From Stenotrophomonas sp. MMGLT7 (GTDB lineage: Bacteria > Pseudomonadota > Gammaproteobacteria > Xanthomonadales > Xanthomonadaceae): DNA of 64,000 nt. The translations under genes were made by a program, and so were the position numbers. Positions 37,562-48,300 of this stretch are shown here, piece after piece; within the stretch, counting starts at the first letter, position 1; each line of letters starts with the position of its first letter. The stretch covers positions 1 through 64,000 of the forward strand of contig NZ_JAJOZS010000007.1 of NCBI RefSeq assembly GCF_021168555.1. The letters run 5' to 3'. The notes under the pieces were generated by a model, which made no database searches, was not told where the DNA came from, and saw only the letters and a list, made by a program, of their open reading frames with translations.

Positions 37562-39949
37562 ATGTCCAACACCCTGCTCGTTCGACGCGCCGCCGTCCTC
37601 GGTGCCGGCGTCATGGGAGCGCAGATCGCCGCGCACCTGACCAACGCCGGCGTCGATACCGTGCTGTTCGACCTGCCCGCCAAGGAAGGTCCCGCCGACG
37701 GCATCGTGCTCAAGGCCATCGCCAACCTGGCCAAGCTCAGCCCCGCCCCGCTGGCCGGCAAGGGCCTGGCCGAGGCCATCACCCCGGCCAACTACGGCAC
37801 GTCCGACGACAGCAGCGGCCTGGAATTGCTCAAGGACTGCGACCTGATCATCGAGGCCATCGCCGAGCGCATGGACTGGAAACAGGACCTGTACAGGAAG
37901 ATCGCCCCGTACGTGGCCGACCACGCGGTGCTGGCCTCCAACACCTCCGGCCTGGGCATCAACAAGCTCGCCGGCGTGCTGCCCGAGCAGCTGCGCCACC
38001 GCTTCTGCGGCGTGCATTTCTTCAACCCGCCGCGCTACATGCACCTGGCCGAGCTGATTCCGGCCACCACCACCGACGCCGCGGTGCTGACCGGGCTGGA
38101 GACCTTCCTGACCACCACCGTGGGCAAGGGCGTGGTCTACGCCAAGGACACGCCGAACTTCATCGGCAACCGCATCGGCGTGTTCTCGATCCTGTCCACC
38201 ATCCACCACACCGCGCAGTTCGGGCTGGGCTTCGACGAGGTCGACGGCCTGACCGGCCCGCTGGTGGGCCGGCCGAAGTCGGCCACCTACCGCACCTCCG
38301 ACGTGGTCGGCCTGGACACCATGGCCCACGTCATCAAGACCATGGCCGATACCCTGCCCGAGGACCCTTGGCACCGGTACTTCAAGTCGCCGGCCTGGCT
38401 GGAGGCGCTGATCGCCAAGGGCGCGCTGGGCCAGAAGACCGGCGCCGGCATCTTCCGCAAGGTCGGCAAGGACATCGTGGTGCTGGACCTGGAGAAGCAG
38501 GACTACCGCCCGGCCGACCGCAAGGCCGCCGACGAGGTGGTGGAGATCCTCAAGATCCGCAACCCGGCGGAGAAGTTCGCCAAGCTGCGCGCCAGCGAGC
38601 ATCCGCAGGCGCAGTTCCTGTGGGCGACGTTCCGCGACCTGTTCCACTACAGCGCCTACCACCTGGCCGACATCGCCGACACCGCGCGCGACGTCGACCT
38701 GGCCATCCGCTGGGGCTACGGTTGGTCGCTGGGCCCGTTCGAGACCTGGCAGGCCGCCGGCTGGCACGAGGTGGCGCAGTGGGTGGCCGAGGACATCGCC
38801 GCGGGCAAGGCGATGAGCGATGCGCCGCTGCCGGCCTGGGTGCTCGACGGCCGCGACGGCGTGCACAGCGCCGAAGGCAGCTACAGCCCGGCCCGCAACG
38901 CGGTCGTGCCGCGCTCGTCGCTGCCGGTGTACAAGCGCCAGCGCTTCCCCGACCCGCTGCTGGGCGAGACCTTCGGCCAGGGCGAGACGGTGTTCGAGAA
39001 CGACGGCGTACGCATGTGGCACGACGGCGACGGCATCGCCGTGGTCAGCTTCAAGACCAAGATGAACACCGTGTCCGACCAGGTGCTGGACGGCATCCAG
39101 GAAGCGGTGAGCCGCGCCGAGAAGGACTTCAAGGGCCTGGTGCTGTGGCAGCACAAGGAGCCGTTCTCCGCCGGTGCCGACCTGGCCGGCGCGCTGGGCC
39201 TGCTGCAGGCCGGCAAGGTCGAGCAGTTCGAGGCGATGGTGGCCAACTTCCAGGCCACCAGCCAGCGCATCAAGTATTCGCTGGTGCCGGTGGTGGCCGC
39301 GGTACGCGGGCTGGCGCTGGGCGGTGGCTGCGAGTTCCAGATGCACAGCGCCAGGAGCGTGGTCGCGCTGGAGAGCTACATCGGCCTGGTCGAGGCCGGC
39401 GTGGGCCTGCTGCCGGCCGGCGGCGGCCTGAAGGAGCTGGCGGTGCGCGCCTCGCAGGCGGCCGGCCCGGGCGGCGACGTGTTCGCCGAGCTGAAGAAGA
39501 CCTTCGAAACGGTGGCCATGGCCAAGGTCTCCAACTCGGCGGTCAACGCCAAGGAACTGGGCCTGGTGCGCGCCGGCGACAAGGTCGTGCTCAACGGCTT
39601 CGAGCTGCTGTACATCGCCAGGGAGGAGGCGGCCGCGCTGTACGAGGGCGGCTACCGTCCGCCGCTGCCGGCGCGCCGCATCCAGGTGGCCGGCGACGTC
39701 GGCATCGCCACCTTCAAGATGCTGCTGGTCAACATGCTGGAAGGCCGCTTCATCAGCGACTACGACTACGAGATCGCCACCCGCATCGCCACCGTGCTGT
39801 GCGGCGGCGAGGTCGACCGCGGCACGCTGGTGGACGAGGAATGGCTGCTCAAGCTCGAGCGCCGGCATTTCGTCGAACTGGCGCAGCAGGAGAAGACCCA
39901 GGCCCGCATCGCCCACATGCTCAAGACCGGCAAGCCGCTCAGGAACTGA
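37562..39949 (+). CDS. FadN-type 3-hydroxyacyl-CoA dehydrogenase/enoyl-CoA hydratase
   Basis: The 795-residue fusion begins with the NAD-binding 3-hydroxyacyl-CoA dehydrogenase (AAVLGAGVMGAQIAAHLTNA, residues about 9-28; catalytic His in CGVHFFNPPRYMHL). It ends with a crotonase domain (WQHKEPFSAGADLAGAL, GLALGGGCEFQMHSA and VEAGVGLLPAGGG from about residue 530). This dehydrogenase-first order is that of FadN-type enzymes and the reverse of E. coli FadB. It carries out the hydration and second oxidation of fatty acid beta-oxidation, with the thiolase next door completing the cycle. Confidence 0.93.
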   Translation: MSNTLLVRRAAVLGAGVMGAQIAAHLTNAGVDTVLFDLPAKEGPADGIVLKAIANLAKLSPAPLAGKGLAEAITPANYGTSDDSSGLELLKDCDLIIEAIAERMDWKQDLYRKIAPYVADHAVLASNTSGLGINKLAGVLPEQLRHRFCGVHFFNPPRYMHLAELIPATTTDAAVLTGLETFLTTTVGKGVVYAKDTPNFIGNRIGVFSILSTIHHTAQFGLGFDEVDGLTGPLVGRPKSATYRTSDVVGLDTMAHVIKTMADTLPEDPWHRYFKSPAWLEALIAKGALGQKTGAGIFRKVGKDIVVLDLEKQDYRPADRKAADEVVEILKIRNPAEKFAKLRASEHPQAQFLWATFRDLFHYSAYHLADIADTARDVDLAIRWGYGWSLGPFETWQAAGWHEVAQWVAEDIAAGKAMSDAPLPAWVLDGRDGVHSAEGSYSPARNAVVPRSSLPVYKRQRFPDPLLGETFGQGETVFENDGVRMWHDGDGIAVVSFKTKMNTVSDQVLDGIQEAVSRAEKDFKGLVLWQHKEPFSAGADLAGALGLLQAGKVEQFEAMVANFQATSQRIKYSLVPVVAAVRGLALGGGCEFQMHSARSVVALESYIGLVEAGVGLLPAGGGLKELAVRASQAAGPGGDVFAELKKTFETVAMAKVSNSAVNAKELGLVRAGDKVVLNGFELLYIAREEAAALYEGGYRPPLPARRIQVAGDVGIATFKMLLVNMLEGRFISDYDYEIATRIATVLCGGEVDRGTLVDEEWLLKLERRHFVELAQQEKTQARIAHMLKTGKPLRN

Positions 39950-40085
39950 GATTCGGGATTCGGGATCGGAGATTCGCAAGAGCGCATCCCCTTCCCTTCA
40001 ACATTCCAACTACGCCGGGCATCGGTCTCTTTCGGGGTTGCCGGATTCCGCTTCACGAATCCCCAATCCCGAATCCCCATTCCCG
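39950..40085. repeat. GGGATTCGGGATT-type inverted intergenic repeat
   Basis: The spacer between the FadN-type gene and the thiolase holds GATTCGGGATTCGGGATCGG (39950-39969) and, inverted, CGAATCCCCAATCCCGAATC (40057-40076). The transcript could fold into a long hairpin. The same family separates guaB from guaA (25287-25389). It begins directly at the upstream stop codon. Confidence 0.75.
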
Positions 40086-40103
40086 GCCTCCGGAGAAAAC
40101 CAA

Positions 40104-41312
40104 ATGACCAAGCAGATCCAGGACGCCTACATCGTCGCCGCCACCCGCACCCCGGTCGGCAAGGCGCCCAAGGGCATGTTCCGCAACACCCGTCCCGACG
40201 ACATGCTCGCCCACGTGCTGCGCGCCGTGGTCGCGCAGGCGCCGGGCATCGACACCTCGCGCATCGACGACGCCATCATCGGCTGCGCCATGCCCGAGGG
40301 CGAGCAAGGCATGAACGTGGCGCGCATTGGCGTGCTGCTGGCCGGCCTGCCGAACACCGTGGCCGGCCAGACCGTCAACCGCTTCTGCTCCTCCGGCCTG
40401 CAGGCGGTGGCGCTGGCGGCCGACCAGATCCGCCTGGGCAACGCCGACCTGATGCTGGCCGGCGGCACCGAATCGATGTCGATGGTGCCGATGATGGGCA
40501 ACAAGGTGGCACTGTCGCCGAATGTATTCGCCGACGACCACGTCGCCATCGCCTACGGCATGGGCATCACTGCCGAGAAGGTGGCCGAGGAATGGAAGGT
40601 CGGCCGCGCCGAGCAGGACGCCTTCGCCCTGGCTTCGCACCAGAAGGCGCTGGCCGCGATCGCCGCCGGCGAGTTCAGCGACGAGATCAGCCCGTACGAG
40701 ATCGTCTCGCGGGTGCCGGACCTGATTGACGGCAATGTCATCGCCCTGCGCAAGAAGCTGGCCGACACCGACGAGGGGCCGCGCGCGGACACCTCGATCG
40801 AGGGCCTGGCCAAGCTGCGGCCGGTGTTCCGCAACGGCCAGTTCGGCGGCACCGTGACCGCCGGCAACTCCTCGCAGATGAGCGACGGTGCCGGCGCGGT
40901 GCTGCTGGCCTCCGAGCAGGCGATCAAGGACTATGGCCTGACCCCGCTGGCGCGCTTCGTCAGCTTCTCGGTCGCCGGCGTGCGCCCGGAAGTGATGGGC
41001 ATCGGCCCGATCGAGGCGATTCCGAAGGCGCTCAAGCAGGCCGGCCTGTCCCGCGACCAGATCGACTGGATCGAGCTCAACGAGGCCTTCGCCGCGCAGT
41101 CGCTGGCGGTGATCCGCGACAGCCAGCTCGACCCGTCCAAGGTCAACCCGCTGGGCGGCGCCATCGCCCTGGGCCACCCGCTGGGTGCCACCGGCGCGAT
41201 CCGCACCGCCACGATCGTCCATGGCCTGCGCCGCCACCACAAGAAGTACGGCATGGTGACCATGTGCATCGGCACCGGCATGGGCGCGGCGGGCATCTTC
41301 GAGGCGCTGTAG
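40104..41312 (+). CDS. fadA: Acetyl-CoA C-acyltransferase (3-ketoacyl-CoA thiolase)
   Basis: The 402-residue thiolase has the nucleophile Cys in VNRFCSSGLQAVALAADQ (about residue 95). C-terminal signatures are NEAFAAQSLAV, NPLGGAIALGHPLGATGAIR (His about 357) and the second catalytic Cys in MVTMCIGTGMGAAGIF (about 389). It cleaves 3-ketoacyl-CoA to acetyl-CoA in beta-oxidation with the preceding FadN-type enzyme. The ATG follows GGAG at 40092. The symbol is by role; in the FadN context it could equally be fadE-linked or fadI-like. Confidence 0.93.
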   Translation: MTKQIQDAYIVAATRTPVGKAPKGMFRNTRPDDMLAHVLRAVVAQAPGIDTSRIDDAIIGCAMPEGEQGMNVARIGVLLAGLPNTVAGQTVNRFCSSGLQAVALAADQIRLGNADLMLAGGTESMSMVPMMGNKVALSPNVFADDHVAIAYGMGITAEKVAEEWKVGRAEQDAFALASHQKALAAIAAGEFSDEISPYEIVSRVPDLIDGNVIALRKKLADTDEGPRADTSIEGLAKLRPVFRNGQFGGTVTAGNSSQMSDGAGAVLLASEQAIKDYGLTPLARFVSFSVAGVRPEVMGIGPIEAIPKALKQAGLSRDQIDWIELNEAFAAQSLAVIRDSQLDPSKVNPLGGAIALGHPLGATGAIRTATIVHGLRRHHKKYGMVTMCIGTGMGAAGIFEAL

Positions 41313-41414
41313 CCGCCGTTGGCGGACTTGGCCGGGCGACGGGGAGCTATTGTCTTTCCCCGCCCGGCCGGGCTAGAATGCGCGCCCGCTACACGCCATG
41401 TGTAGTTGGCCCAC

Positions 41415-41489
41415 GGGCGGTTAGCTCAGCGGTAGAGCACTACCTTGACATGGTAGGGGTCACAGGTTCGAACCCTGTACCGCCCACCA
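41415..41489 (+). tRNA. tRNA-Val (GAC)
   Basis: The 75-nt sequence folds with acceptor GGGCGGT/ACCGCCC and D arm TTAGCTCAGCGGTAGAGC. The anticodon arm is CTACC-TTGACAT-GGTAG giving anticodon GAC, the T arm CAGGTTCGAACCCTG, and the CCA end is encoded. It stands between the thiolase and the convergent uvrB, followed by a strong terminator. Confidence 0.97.
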
Positions 41490-41513
41490 CGATCTCATGG
41501 ATCGTGGCGACAG

Positions 41514-41538
41514 AAAAGCCGGCGACAGCCGGCTTTTT
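41514..41538. terminator. Bidirectional intrinsic terminator
   Basis: AAAAGCCGGC-GACA-GCCGGCTTTTT is a perfect 10-bp stem with T-tract in the forward direction and A-tract on its left. It can terminate both tRNA-Val and the convergent uvrB transcript. Confidence 0.85.
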
Positions 41539-41562
41539 CGTTTCCTGCAGCGACCGCAGTGC

Positions 41563-43584
41563 TCACACGGCCAGGCTGGCTTCCTTCAGCTTCTTGATCC
41601 GATCGCGCACCTGCGCCGCCTCCTCGAACTCGAGGTCGCGGGCATGCTGGTACATCTCCTGCTCCAGCGCCTTGAGCCGCGACGCCAGCTGCGCCGGATC
41701 GAGCGCGCGGTAGTCCTCGGCCGGCTCGGCCACGCGCTTGGCCTTGCCCTTCCCGCCCTTGCCGCCGCCGGCGGCCTCGGACACCGCGCCTTCCAGCACG
41801 TCGGTGATCGGCCGCGCCACCGACCTGGGCACGATGCCGTGCTCGGCGTTGTACTCCACCTGCTTCTGCCGGCGGCGGTCGGTCTCGTCGATCGCCGCCT
41901 GCATGGAGCGGGTGACCTTGTCCGCGTACAGGATCGCCTTGCCACGCACATTGCGCGCGGCGCGGCCGATGGTCTGGATCAGCGAGCCGGTCGAACGCAG
42001 GAAACCCTCCTTGTCCGCGTCCAGGATCGCCACCAGCGAGACCTCGGGCATGTCCAGGCCCTCGCGCAGCAGGTTGATGCCCACCAGCACGTCGAACTTG
42101 CCCAGGCGCAGGTCGCGGATGATCTCCACGCGCTCGACGGTGTCGATGTCCGAGTGCAGGTAGCGCACGCGGATGCCGTGCTCGCCCAGGTACTCGGTCA
42201 GGTTCTCGGCCATGCGCTTGGTCAGCGTGGTCACCAGCACGCGGTCGCCGAGCTTGATGCGCTCGTGCACCTCGGACATCAGGTCGTCCACCTGGGTGCC
42301 GACCGGGCGGATCTCGACCTCCGGGTCGATCAGGCCGGTCGGGCGCACCACCAGCTCGGTGATCTCGCCGGCGGACTCGCGCAGCTCGTACGGACCCGGC
42401 GTTGCCGAGACGTAGATGCTGCGCGGCGAGCGCGCCTCCCATTCCTCGAAGCGCAGCGGACGGTTGTCCAGCGCCGACGGCAGGCGGAAGCCGAACTCCA
42501 CCAGCGTCTCCTTGCGCGAGCGGTCGCCCTTGTACATCGCGCCGATCTGCGGGATGGTCACGTGCGACTCGTCGATCACCAGCAGCGCGTCGGCCGGCAG
42601 GTAGTCGAACAGCGTCGGCGGCGGCTCGCCCGGCCCCTTGCCGGTCAGGTGCCGCGAGTAGTTCTCGATGCCGTTGCAGTAACCGACCTCGGCCATCATC
42701 TCCAGGTCGAACTGGGTGCGCTGCGCCAGCCGCTGCGCCTCGACCAGCTTGTTCTGCGCATACAGCTGCTCCAGGCGCTCCTTGAGCTCGATCTTGATCG
42801 TCTCGACGGCGCTGAGGGTGCGTTCGCGGGTGGTGGCGTAATGGGTCTTCGGGTAGACGGTGATGCGCGGCAGCTTGCGCAGGGTCTCGCCGGTGAGCGG
42901 GTCGAACAGGGTCAGCCCCTCGACGTCGCCGTCGAACAGCTCGATGCGGATCGCCTCGCTGTCCGACTCGGCGGGAAACACATCGACCACCTCGCCGCGC
43001 ACGCGGAAGCTGCCGCGATGCAGCTCGTACTCGTTGCGGGTGTACTGCAGGTCGGTCAGGTGGCGGATCAGCTGGCGCTGGTCGACGTGGTCGCCGCGCG
43101 AGAGGATCAGCCGCAGCGACAGGTAGTCCTCCGGCGCGCCCAGGCCGTAGATCGCCGACACCGTGGCAACCACCAGCGCGTCCGGGCGCGAGAGCAGCGT
43201 CTTGGTCGCCGCCAGCCGCATCTGCTCGATGTGCTCGTTGATCGAACTGTCCTTCTCGATGAAGGTGTCCGACGACGGGACGTAGGCCTCGGGCTGGTAG
43301 TAGTCGTAGTAGCTGACGAAGTACTCCACCGCATTGTGCGGGAAGAACGACTTGAACTCGCCGTAAAGCTGCGCGGCCAGGGTCTTGTTCGGCGCCATCA
43401 CCAGCGTGGGCTTCTGCACCTGCTGCACCACGTTGGCGATGGTGTAGGTCTTGCCGGAACCCGTGACGCCCAGCAGCGTCTGCTTGGCCAGGCCAGCCTG
43501 GAAGTTGGCCACCAGCTTGTCGATGGCCTGGGGCTGGTCGCCGGACGGCGAGTACGGGGATACGAGTTGGAAACGATCGGTCAT
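41563..43584 (-). CDS. uvrB: Excinuclease ABC subunit B
   Basis: UvrB is the damage-verifying helicase-like subunit of nucleotide excision repair. The 673-residue protein has Walker A in [16 protein letters not shown] (residues about 38-53) and the beta-hairpin region [20 protein letters not shown] (about 85-104). Helicase motifs follow, such as [13 protein letters not shown] and [20 protein letters not shown], and a C-terminal UVR motif ([17 protein letters not shown]) for UvrC contact. The ATG at 43584 matches the family N-terminus [20 protein letters not shown]. Confidence 0.98.
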   Translation of the reverse strand: MTDRFQLVSPYSPSGDQPQAIDKLVANFQAGLAKQTLLGVTGSGKTYTIANVVQQVQKPTLVMAPNKTLAAQLYGEFKSFFPHNAVEYFVSYYDYYQPEAYVPSSDTFIEKDSSINEHIEQMRLAATKTLLSRPDALVVATVSAIYGLGAPEDYLSLRLILSRGDHVDQRQLIRHLTDLQYTRNEYELHRGSFRVRGEVVDVFPAESDSEAIRIELFDGDVEGLTLFDPLTGETLRKLPRITVYPKTHYATTRERTLSAVETIKIELKERLEQLYAQNKLVEAQRLAQRTQFDLEMMAEVGYCNGIENYSRHLTGKGPGEPPPTLFDYLPADALLVIDESHVTIPQIGAMYKGDRSRKETLVEFGFRLPSALDNRPLRFEEWEARSPRSIYVSATPGPYELRESAGEITELVVRPTGLIDPEVEIRPVGTQVDDLMSEVHERIKLGDRVLVTTLTKRMAENLTEYLGEHGIRVRYLHSDIDTVERVEIIRDLRLGKFDVLVGINLLREGLDMPEVSLVAILDADKEGFLRSTGSLIQTIGRAARNVRGKAILYADKVTRSMQAAIDETDRRRQKQVEYNAEHGIVPRSVARPITDVLEGAVSEAAGGGKGGKGKAKRVAEPAEDYRALDPAQLASRLKALEQEMYQHARDLEFEEAAQVRDRIKKLKEASLAV

Positions 43585-43734
43585 GGCCGCTGATATGGGG
43601 GCGACCCACAAGTATATCCACCGTTTTCCGACGCCCCGGCCAGCGCAAACCCTACGGCGCCGGAGCTGCCTGACCGATTCATGGCAGCCGCTCCTGCGCC
43701 CCAGACTGCTGCCGGGTCGCAAGGAGACAGCCAA

Positions 43735-44265
43735 ATGCCAAGAACCGCAGCAACCGGCTTCACATTGGTCGAGTCCATGATCACCATGGCCCTGTTGGGC
43801 ATCCTGGTCGCCATCGGGCTGCCCTCGTTCAAGGGCATGATCGAGCGACAGCGAGCCCTCGCCGCCACCCACCTGCTGAGTGCCCAGTTCGCCATCGCGC
43901 GCAGCACCGCCATCAGCCAGCGGATTCCCACGGCGGTCTGCCCTTCCTCGGATGGAACCCGTTGCAGCGACGGCACCGACTGGAGCCGGGGCTGGATCAT
44001 GTACCGCGACCCGGGAAGGGCCACCCAGCCGGCCGGCAGCCCAGCCGTCCTGAGGTGGGAGAACCGCCCTGCCGCGGGAACGATCCGGCTGATCTCCACA
44101 TCCGGCCGCCGCTTCATCCGATTTCTTCCGGACGGCCGCAGCGCCGGCACGAACCTGAGCATCGGGATCTGCTCGGGCGGGCGGCTGATGGCCCAGGTCG
44201 TGGTGAACAATCATGGCCGCGTGAGAACGTCCAGGCCCGCGGCAGCCATGCGGTGCGCCGACTGA
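43735..44265 (+). CDS. FimT/GspH-family type IV pseudopilin (stand-alone)
   Basis: The 176-residue prepilin has the PilD cleavage site [19 protein letters not shown] (residues 4-24; Glu at +5) and a GspH/FimT domain with Cys pairs in CPSSDGTRC and a late Cys near CSGG and CAD. The ATG at 43735 follows AAGGAGA. It is a paralogue of the FimT at 51039-51554 but outside the minor pilin operon, divergent from uvrB. FimT-type minor pilins can bind DNA during transformation; with comEC in the window, a competence role is possible. Confidence 0.88.
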   Translation: MPRTAATGFTLVESMITMALLGILVAIGLPSFKGMIERQRALAATHLLSAQFAIARSTAISQRIPTAVCPSSDGTRCSDGTDWSRGWIMYRDPGRATQPAGSPAVLRWENRPAAGTIRLISTSGRRFIRFLPDGRSAGTNLSIGICSGGRLMAQVVVNNHGRVRTSRPAAAMRCAD

Positions 44266-44286
44266 TCCCTGGATTCCCAAAAGCAA

Positions 44287-44310
44287 AGGGCCGCGATCGC
44301 TCGCGGCCCT
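44287..44310 (-). terminator. Intrinsic terminator downstream of tRNA-Asn
   Basis: AGGGCCGCGA-TCGC-TCGCGGCCCT is a perfect 10-bp stem; on the minus strand it is followed by TTGCTTTT. It sits 9 bp past the tRNA-Asn 3' end and may also end the convergent pseudopilin transcript. Confidence 0.8.
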
Positions 44311-44319
44311 AGCAGTGTC

Positions 44320-44396
44320 TGGCGCCCGAAGTTGGACTCGAACCAACGACCCCCTGATTAACAGTCAAGTGCTCTAACCGGCTGAGCTATTCGGGC
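44320..44396 (-). tRNA. tRNA-Asn (GTT)
   Basis: The minus strand folds into a 77-nt cloverleaf. The acceptor stem is GCCCGAA/TTCGGGC, the D arm contains AGCTCAGCCGGTTAGAGC, the anticodon loop is CTGTTAA with anticodon GTT, and the T arm GGTTCGAGTCC. The CCA end is encoded. Confidence 0.95.
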
Positions 44397-44662
44397 GGGG
44401 AGGCGCATTGTATAGACCCAAGGTGATGCCATGCAACACCTTCAACGTTCCGCATGCTACACGCCTTGAACCCGTTGTTCCCCGCCCTCCCGGGCGTCCA
44501 TGGTTGAGCGACGGCCGCCGCGCCGCGTACACAAGCGGCATCCAGCGCCTAGCATGGCCCGGTACTGGTCGAGCTGGCCCCTGGTTCCCCGCCAGTCGAA
44601 TTCCGTGCCGCGTCAGCTCACCGAAGTCTGGCGAGTCGAATCGAAGCATCGCGGAAGCAATC
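44397..44662. other. Intergenic region upstream of tRNA-Asn
   Basis: I see no gene here. The part next to the tRNA should hold its promoter on the minus strand. The remainder has no clear repeat or open frame with protein-like composition. Confidence 0.4.
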
Positions 44663-44731
44663 TGTAGGAGCGACTTCAGTCGCGATGGGCCTTCCCGGCA
44701 GAGCCCGATCGCGACTGAAGTCGCTCCTACA
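44663..44731. repeat. Xanthomonad REP pair (inverted 24-mers)
   Basis: TGTAGGAGCGACTTCAGTCG and four more bases (44663-44686) are repeated as the exact reverse complement at 44708-44731 across 21 nt. Each arm also contains its own small palindrome CGACTTCAGTCG. This is the GTAGGAGCGRCTTCAGYCGCGA element widely scattered in xanthomonads and pseudomonads, usually mobilised by RAYT transposases. Confidence 0.9.
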
Positions 44732-44756
44732 AGGAGGGATTGCAAGGAGGGATTGC
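44731..44756. repeat. Tandem 13-mer duplication
   Basis: AAGGAGGGATTGC occurs twice in direct succession, immediately after the REP pair. It is probably a slippage product at the repeat edge. Confidence 0.8.
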
Positions 44757-44893
44757 TTGGACTGCCGCTGGTCCTGCGCGCGCCCTGCTCTTGCGGTCAT
44801 TTCGCTGCAAATGGGCGATTCCGACGCGCGAGATCGAGCGACGATGCGACAGCCGGGGAATCAGGCCCCGCATCGATACCATTCCGCACGACC

Positions 44894-45349
44894 CTACCAG
44901 CAATCGTCCACGGTACCGGAACCCGTTTCCCCTCTTGTGCCCTGCGCATTGATCGACAATGTCCCACACAAAGAATCGTTCTGCTTGCTGGAAGGCTTGG
45001 CCTGGATAACGAAGCTGCTCGCATCTGGCGTGCCTGAGAATTCCACCGTATAGAAGGATTCCAGGTCGTTGCATTGCGCAGGATCCGGCGCACCCGCGTA
45101 TGTCAGCTTGGTCGTGTAGTAGCGCTCCATGAACTGCGCCCGCTCCTGCAGGCATACCTCGGCCGCCTTGCGCCGCGACTTGACGACGAACGACTGGTAG
45201 CTCGCATACGCTATCGTCGCCAGTATGGCCACGATCGCGACCACGATCATCAGCTCGATCAGGGTGAAGCCCGCCGCTTGCGCCCTGCCCGACAAAATAT
45301 CCTTATCCGAGCGCAACAGTCCGGTGCGATCAAGCATAGGCATCACCAT
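44894..45349 (-). CDS. pilE: Type IV pilin-like minor pilin PilE
   Basis: The 151-residue prepilin has a cleavage site AAG-FTLIELMIVVAIVAILA (residues about 26-46; Glu at +5) and a globular domain with a disulfide pair, typical of PilE minor pilins. It is the last gene of the fimT-pilV-pilW-pilX-pilY1-pilE operon, 6 bp after pilY1. Its leader is rather long (about 27 residues), and in-frame ATGs four and five codons in are alternative starts. Confidence 0.93.
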   Translation of the reverse strand: MVMPMLDRTGLLRSDKDILSGRAQAAGFTLIELMIVVAIVAILATIAYASYQSFVVKSRRKAAEVCLQERAQFMERYYTTKLTYAGAPDPAQCNDLESFYTVEFSGTPDASSFVIQAKPSSKQNDSLCGTLSINAQGTRGETGSGTVDDCW

Positions 45350-45355
45350 TCGGAA

Positions 45356-48300
45356 TCACTCCCTTATCAATTCACGCCAGGAAACGCGAGACACCTCACC
45401 GGCCAAAGATTTTATCTTGGTGACCTCCGTGGTGCTGTCGTCAAGATTTGCATACATATAATTCCCGAGTGTCATTGATCCCCCCACACCGGAATCGTGC
45501 CCAATACCTGACACGGGATGCCCGTCCTTCTCGTCATCTGAATCGATAACACCATCTCCATTGACATCGAAGGTGCCCGAACTGGTCCGCCCCCCAGTAA
45601 ATGGATCGATAACCATGGTAAAGCCAGTACCATTAGGACTGCACACATCGGAAGAGTTCGGAATACGCGTCGTGCCTACCAGGTTGAGCCCCTGGAAATA
45701 GTTGGGCACGATCATGCGCTCGCCGGTGTCGGGCAGATCGAAGTACCAGCCATTGGCACCCGCCTGCTCGTAGGATTCAAGCGTGCGCACGATAGTGCTG
45801 TCGGTCTCGGAAAAAGGACCTTGCGAGACAAGATCCACTTCTCTTAGCCCGCCGGTGATCTGCGTCCCGATATCGATCAGGCCATACCAAGTCTGCTGAT
45901 CGGTATTGGCCATATCCGCCGAATTCAGGTAACGCCCGGTGCCGAACCACACCCAGGTTTTCAGCGTTGAGGGATTTTTGGCCACCAACGGAGCAGCGGT
46001 GATCGGCCTGGTCGTACCCGCTGCGAATAGCAGCTGCCGGCTACCGGAAGCGTTGAGGGCCGTGAATTTCCACAAATTACCCTTGAGATCGCCCGCGTAT
46101 ACGGTATCGACGATGCCACTTCCACTGGACGACCAAGCATTGACACCGGACAATCCGTTGTCGTCGCCTACGCCGGTGTCGATCGAGGTCACGCCTCCGT
46201 CGGCAATGCCGATCATCACCAACTGCGCGCGACCGGAGGAACTGTTCGGTCCGTTGCCCATCAACACACGCCAGTCACCGTCCGCCACCTGAGCGATGAT
46301 GGGTTGCCCCAGGCTGTTTCCCAGCCGCGCATCGTCGACCTCCCACAGCAGCTTGGGAGACCCCGGCCGCGTCACATCGATTGCGAACACGCCATTGCCG
46401 CCACGCCCCATGGTGCCGACCAAGATGGTTTTCCAGGCACCGCCCACATATACGTCCGCCGCGGTGAGATAGCCATCGACCGTATACTCGTGTTCGTAGC
46501 CAGGTTCCCAATACCTGCTCTGGATCAGCTTGGCCAGCGCGGCGCTGGGCATGAAGGAAAAGAGTTCACTGCCATTGTCTGCGTTGAAGGCATGCAGCAT
46601 GCCATCGTTGGCTCCCACGTAAATGACGCTGGCGCGCGACGCGTTGTTGGCCGCAAAGGCGGCGTATGTGCCAGACCCGCTGAATGACTGTCGGGAATAT
46701 AGATTCCCGTTGGGCGCTCCCACATAGGTTGGCTGCGAATTGACGATGTCGCCCAGCACGCTCAAGCGATTACGCAGACTCCCGCCATTCGCCATCTCAC
46801 CGGAGCGGTCCCCACGGATGTAGTTGACCTGCTCGGCCGTCAGTCCCGGCACAGCGCCCTGGAATGGAGCCTGATTGGCGCCATAGAATATCTGCCGTGA
46901 CTTTGTGCCGTTGCTGCCGGTGGTTTCATTGGTGGGTCCCCAAAGCGGGAACAACGTCGTCGCCGCCCATGACTGCGTCAGCGCTCCAGTGCCGGCATTC
47001 ACGCTATAGGCAAGCAGTTCGCCGCCCCATTCATTGTTGTTGCCAGTGACGAACTGCCCCTGATAGATCCTGGTGCCTTCTGTCAGTCGACCAGTGTTAC
47101 TGGCTAGCGAGCCGGACGACCCGCGAAGATTGTCTATTATGTTTTCGAAGGCTTGGCGCAAACTCTCAACCATCTTGTCGGCATCGCTGGCCACATAAAA
47201 ATTGTCAGGGCGCGGATAGCTGTTGGCACTAGTGACGACTCCACCGTTGGTGCCACTCGCAAGATAGTCCGAGGTGGCATGCCACAATGCCTCTTCGAGT
47301 CCATTGGCCGTCAGGGGATCGAAACCAGCCGGCACTCTGAAACCACCGTACTTGGTTGCCAGCCAATACTGATTGCTTTGCTTGGGCTCCAGAAACTGAT
47401 TTTCTCTAACATCAACCCAGTAGGTTGAAAGGCTCTGGCTGCCAGCCGTATTGGACTTCTGGGCGTCGTCCTCACGCAAGTCGGAGGTGTGCGCAAAATA
47501 AGCAAGCCCGGCGATATATGCGGAGTTCCCACGCCCACTGAAATCCGCCGATGCAGATTTATTTATGCCTTCGAGATCGAAAATCTTCTGTGTATATGTC
47601 TCGGCAATCTTCTTGTCCGCGTCAGGAAGGTCGTGGTCAGCATGTGTATAAACGTCACCAATACCGAGGGCGGCATTCACCTGACAGGAGTAACGTATTG
47701 GATCGTCCCAGTTGGTGATAACCGGAAACCCGTCTGCCTTGTTGTAATCGATGCCGCTTGAGTAAGCGGCAAGATTTCCTTGCCCGCGAAAGTATCGGAT
47801 CGCTGCGTAGTACAGCTCACTCACCGGATCGTTAGCCTTTGCGCTCTGCGCCGTCATCTGACCGAACTTGTTCAGGTAATTGATGACACCGCTGTCCGCC
47901 ACGCCGTATCCGGTGGCAGTGGCATCGGCTGGATCCGGATTCCGATACTGAACGCCGGTCTCGGTATCCCATTCCCTGTTCCCGTTGGCTACGGTACCGA
48001 CCTCGGGATAATGCGTACTGGGGCCCACGAATTTCTGGCGGGCCCGCATGACACCACCATTGCGCTGGTTTCCGCTCTCGTTCAGATAGCCGAATATGCT
48101 GTAGGTCAGCTTGCTCGAATACTCCTGAACGAGCCCCTCCGGCTTCCAATTGCCATTGGGGTATTGCTTGCAGTTGGATTCGACCTCCCCCACGGAAGGG
48201 TCGCAGACCTTCACTCGCACGCTCAGGGTGAAAACGGTATTCCAATCCTGTCGGGAACAATTTTTCCCATTGTAGGAAACGCAAGTTCCGTTCAGCCCAT

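Noticed and set aside
36779-39979. 1066-residue open frame on the minus strand
   Set aside because: It is antisense to the tetR and FadN-type genes and has no domain or plausible ribosome-binding site.
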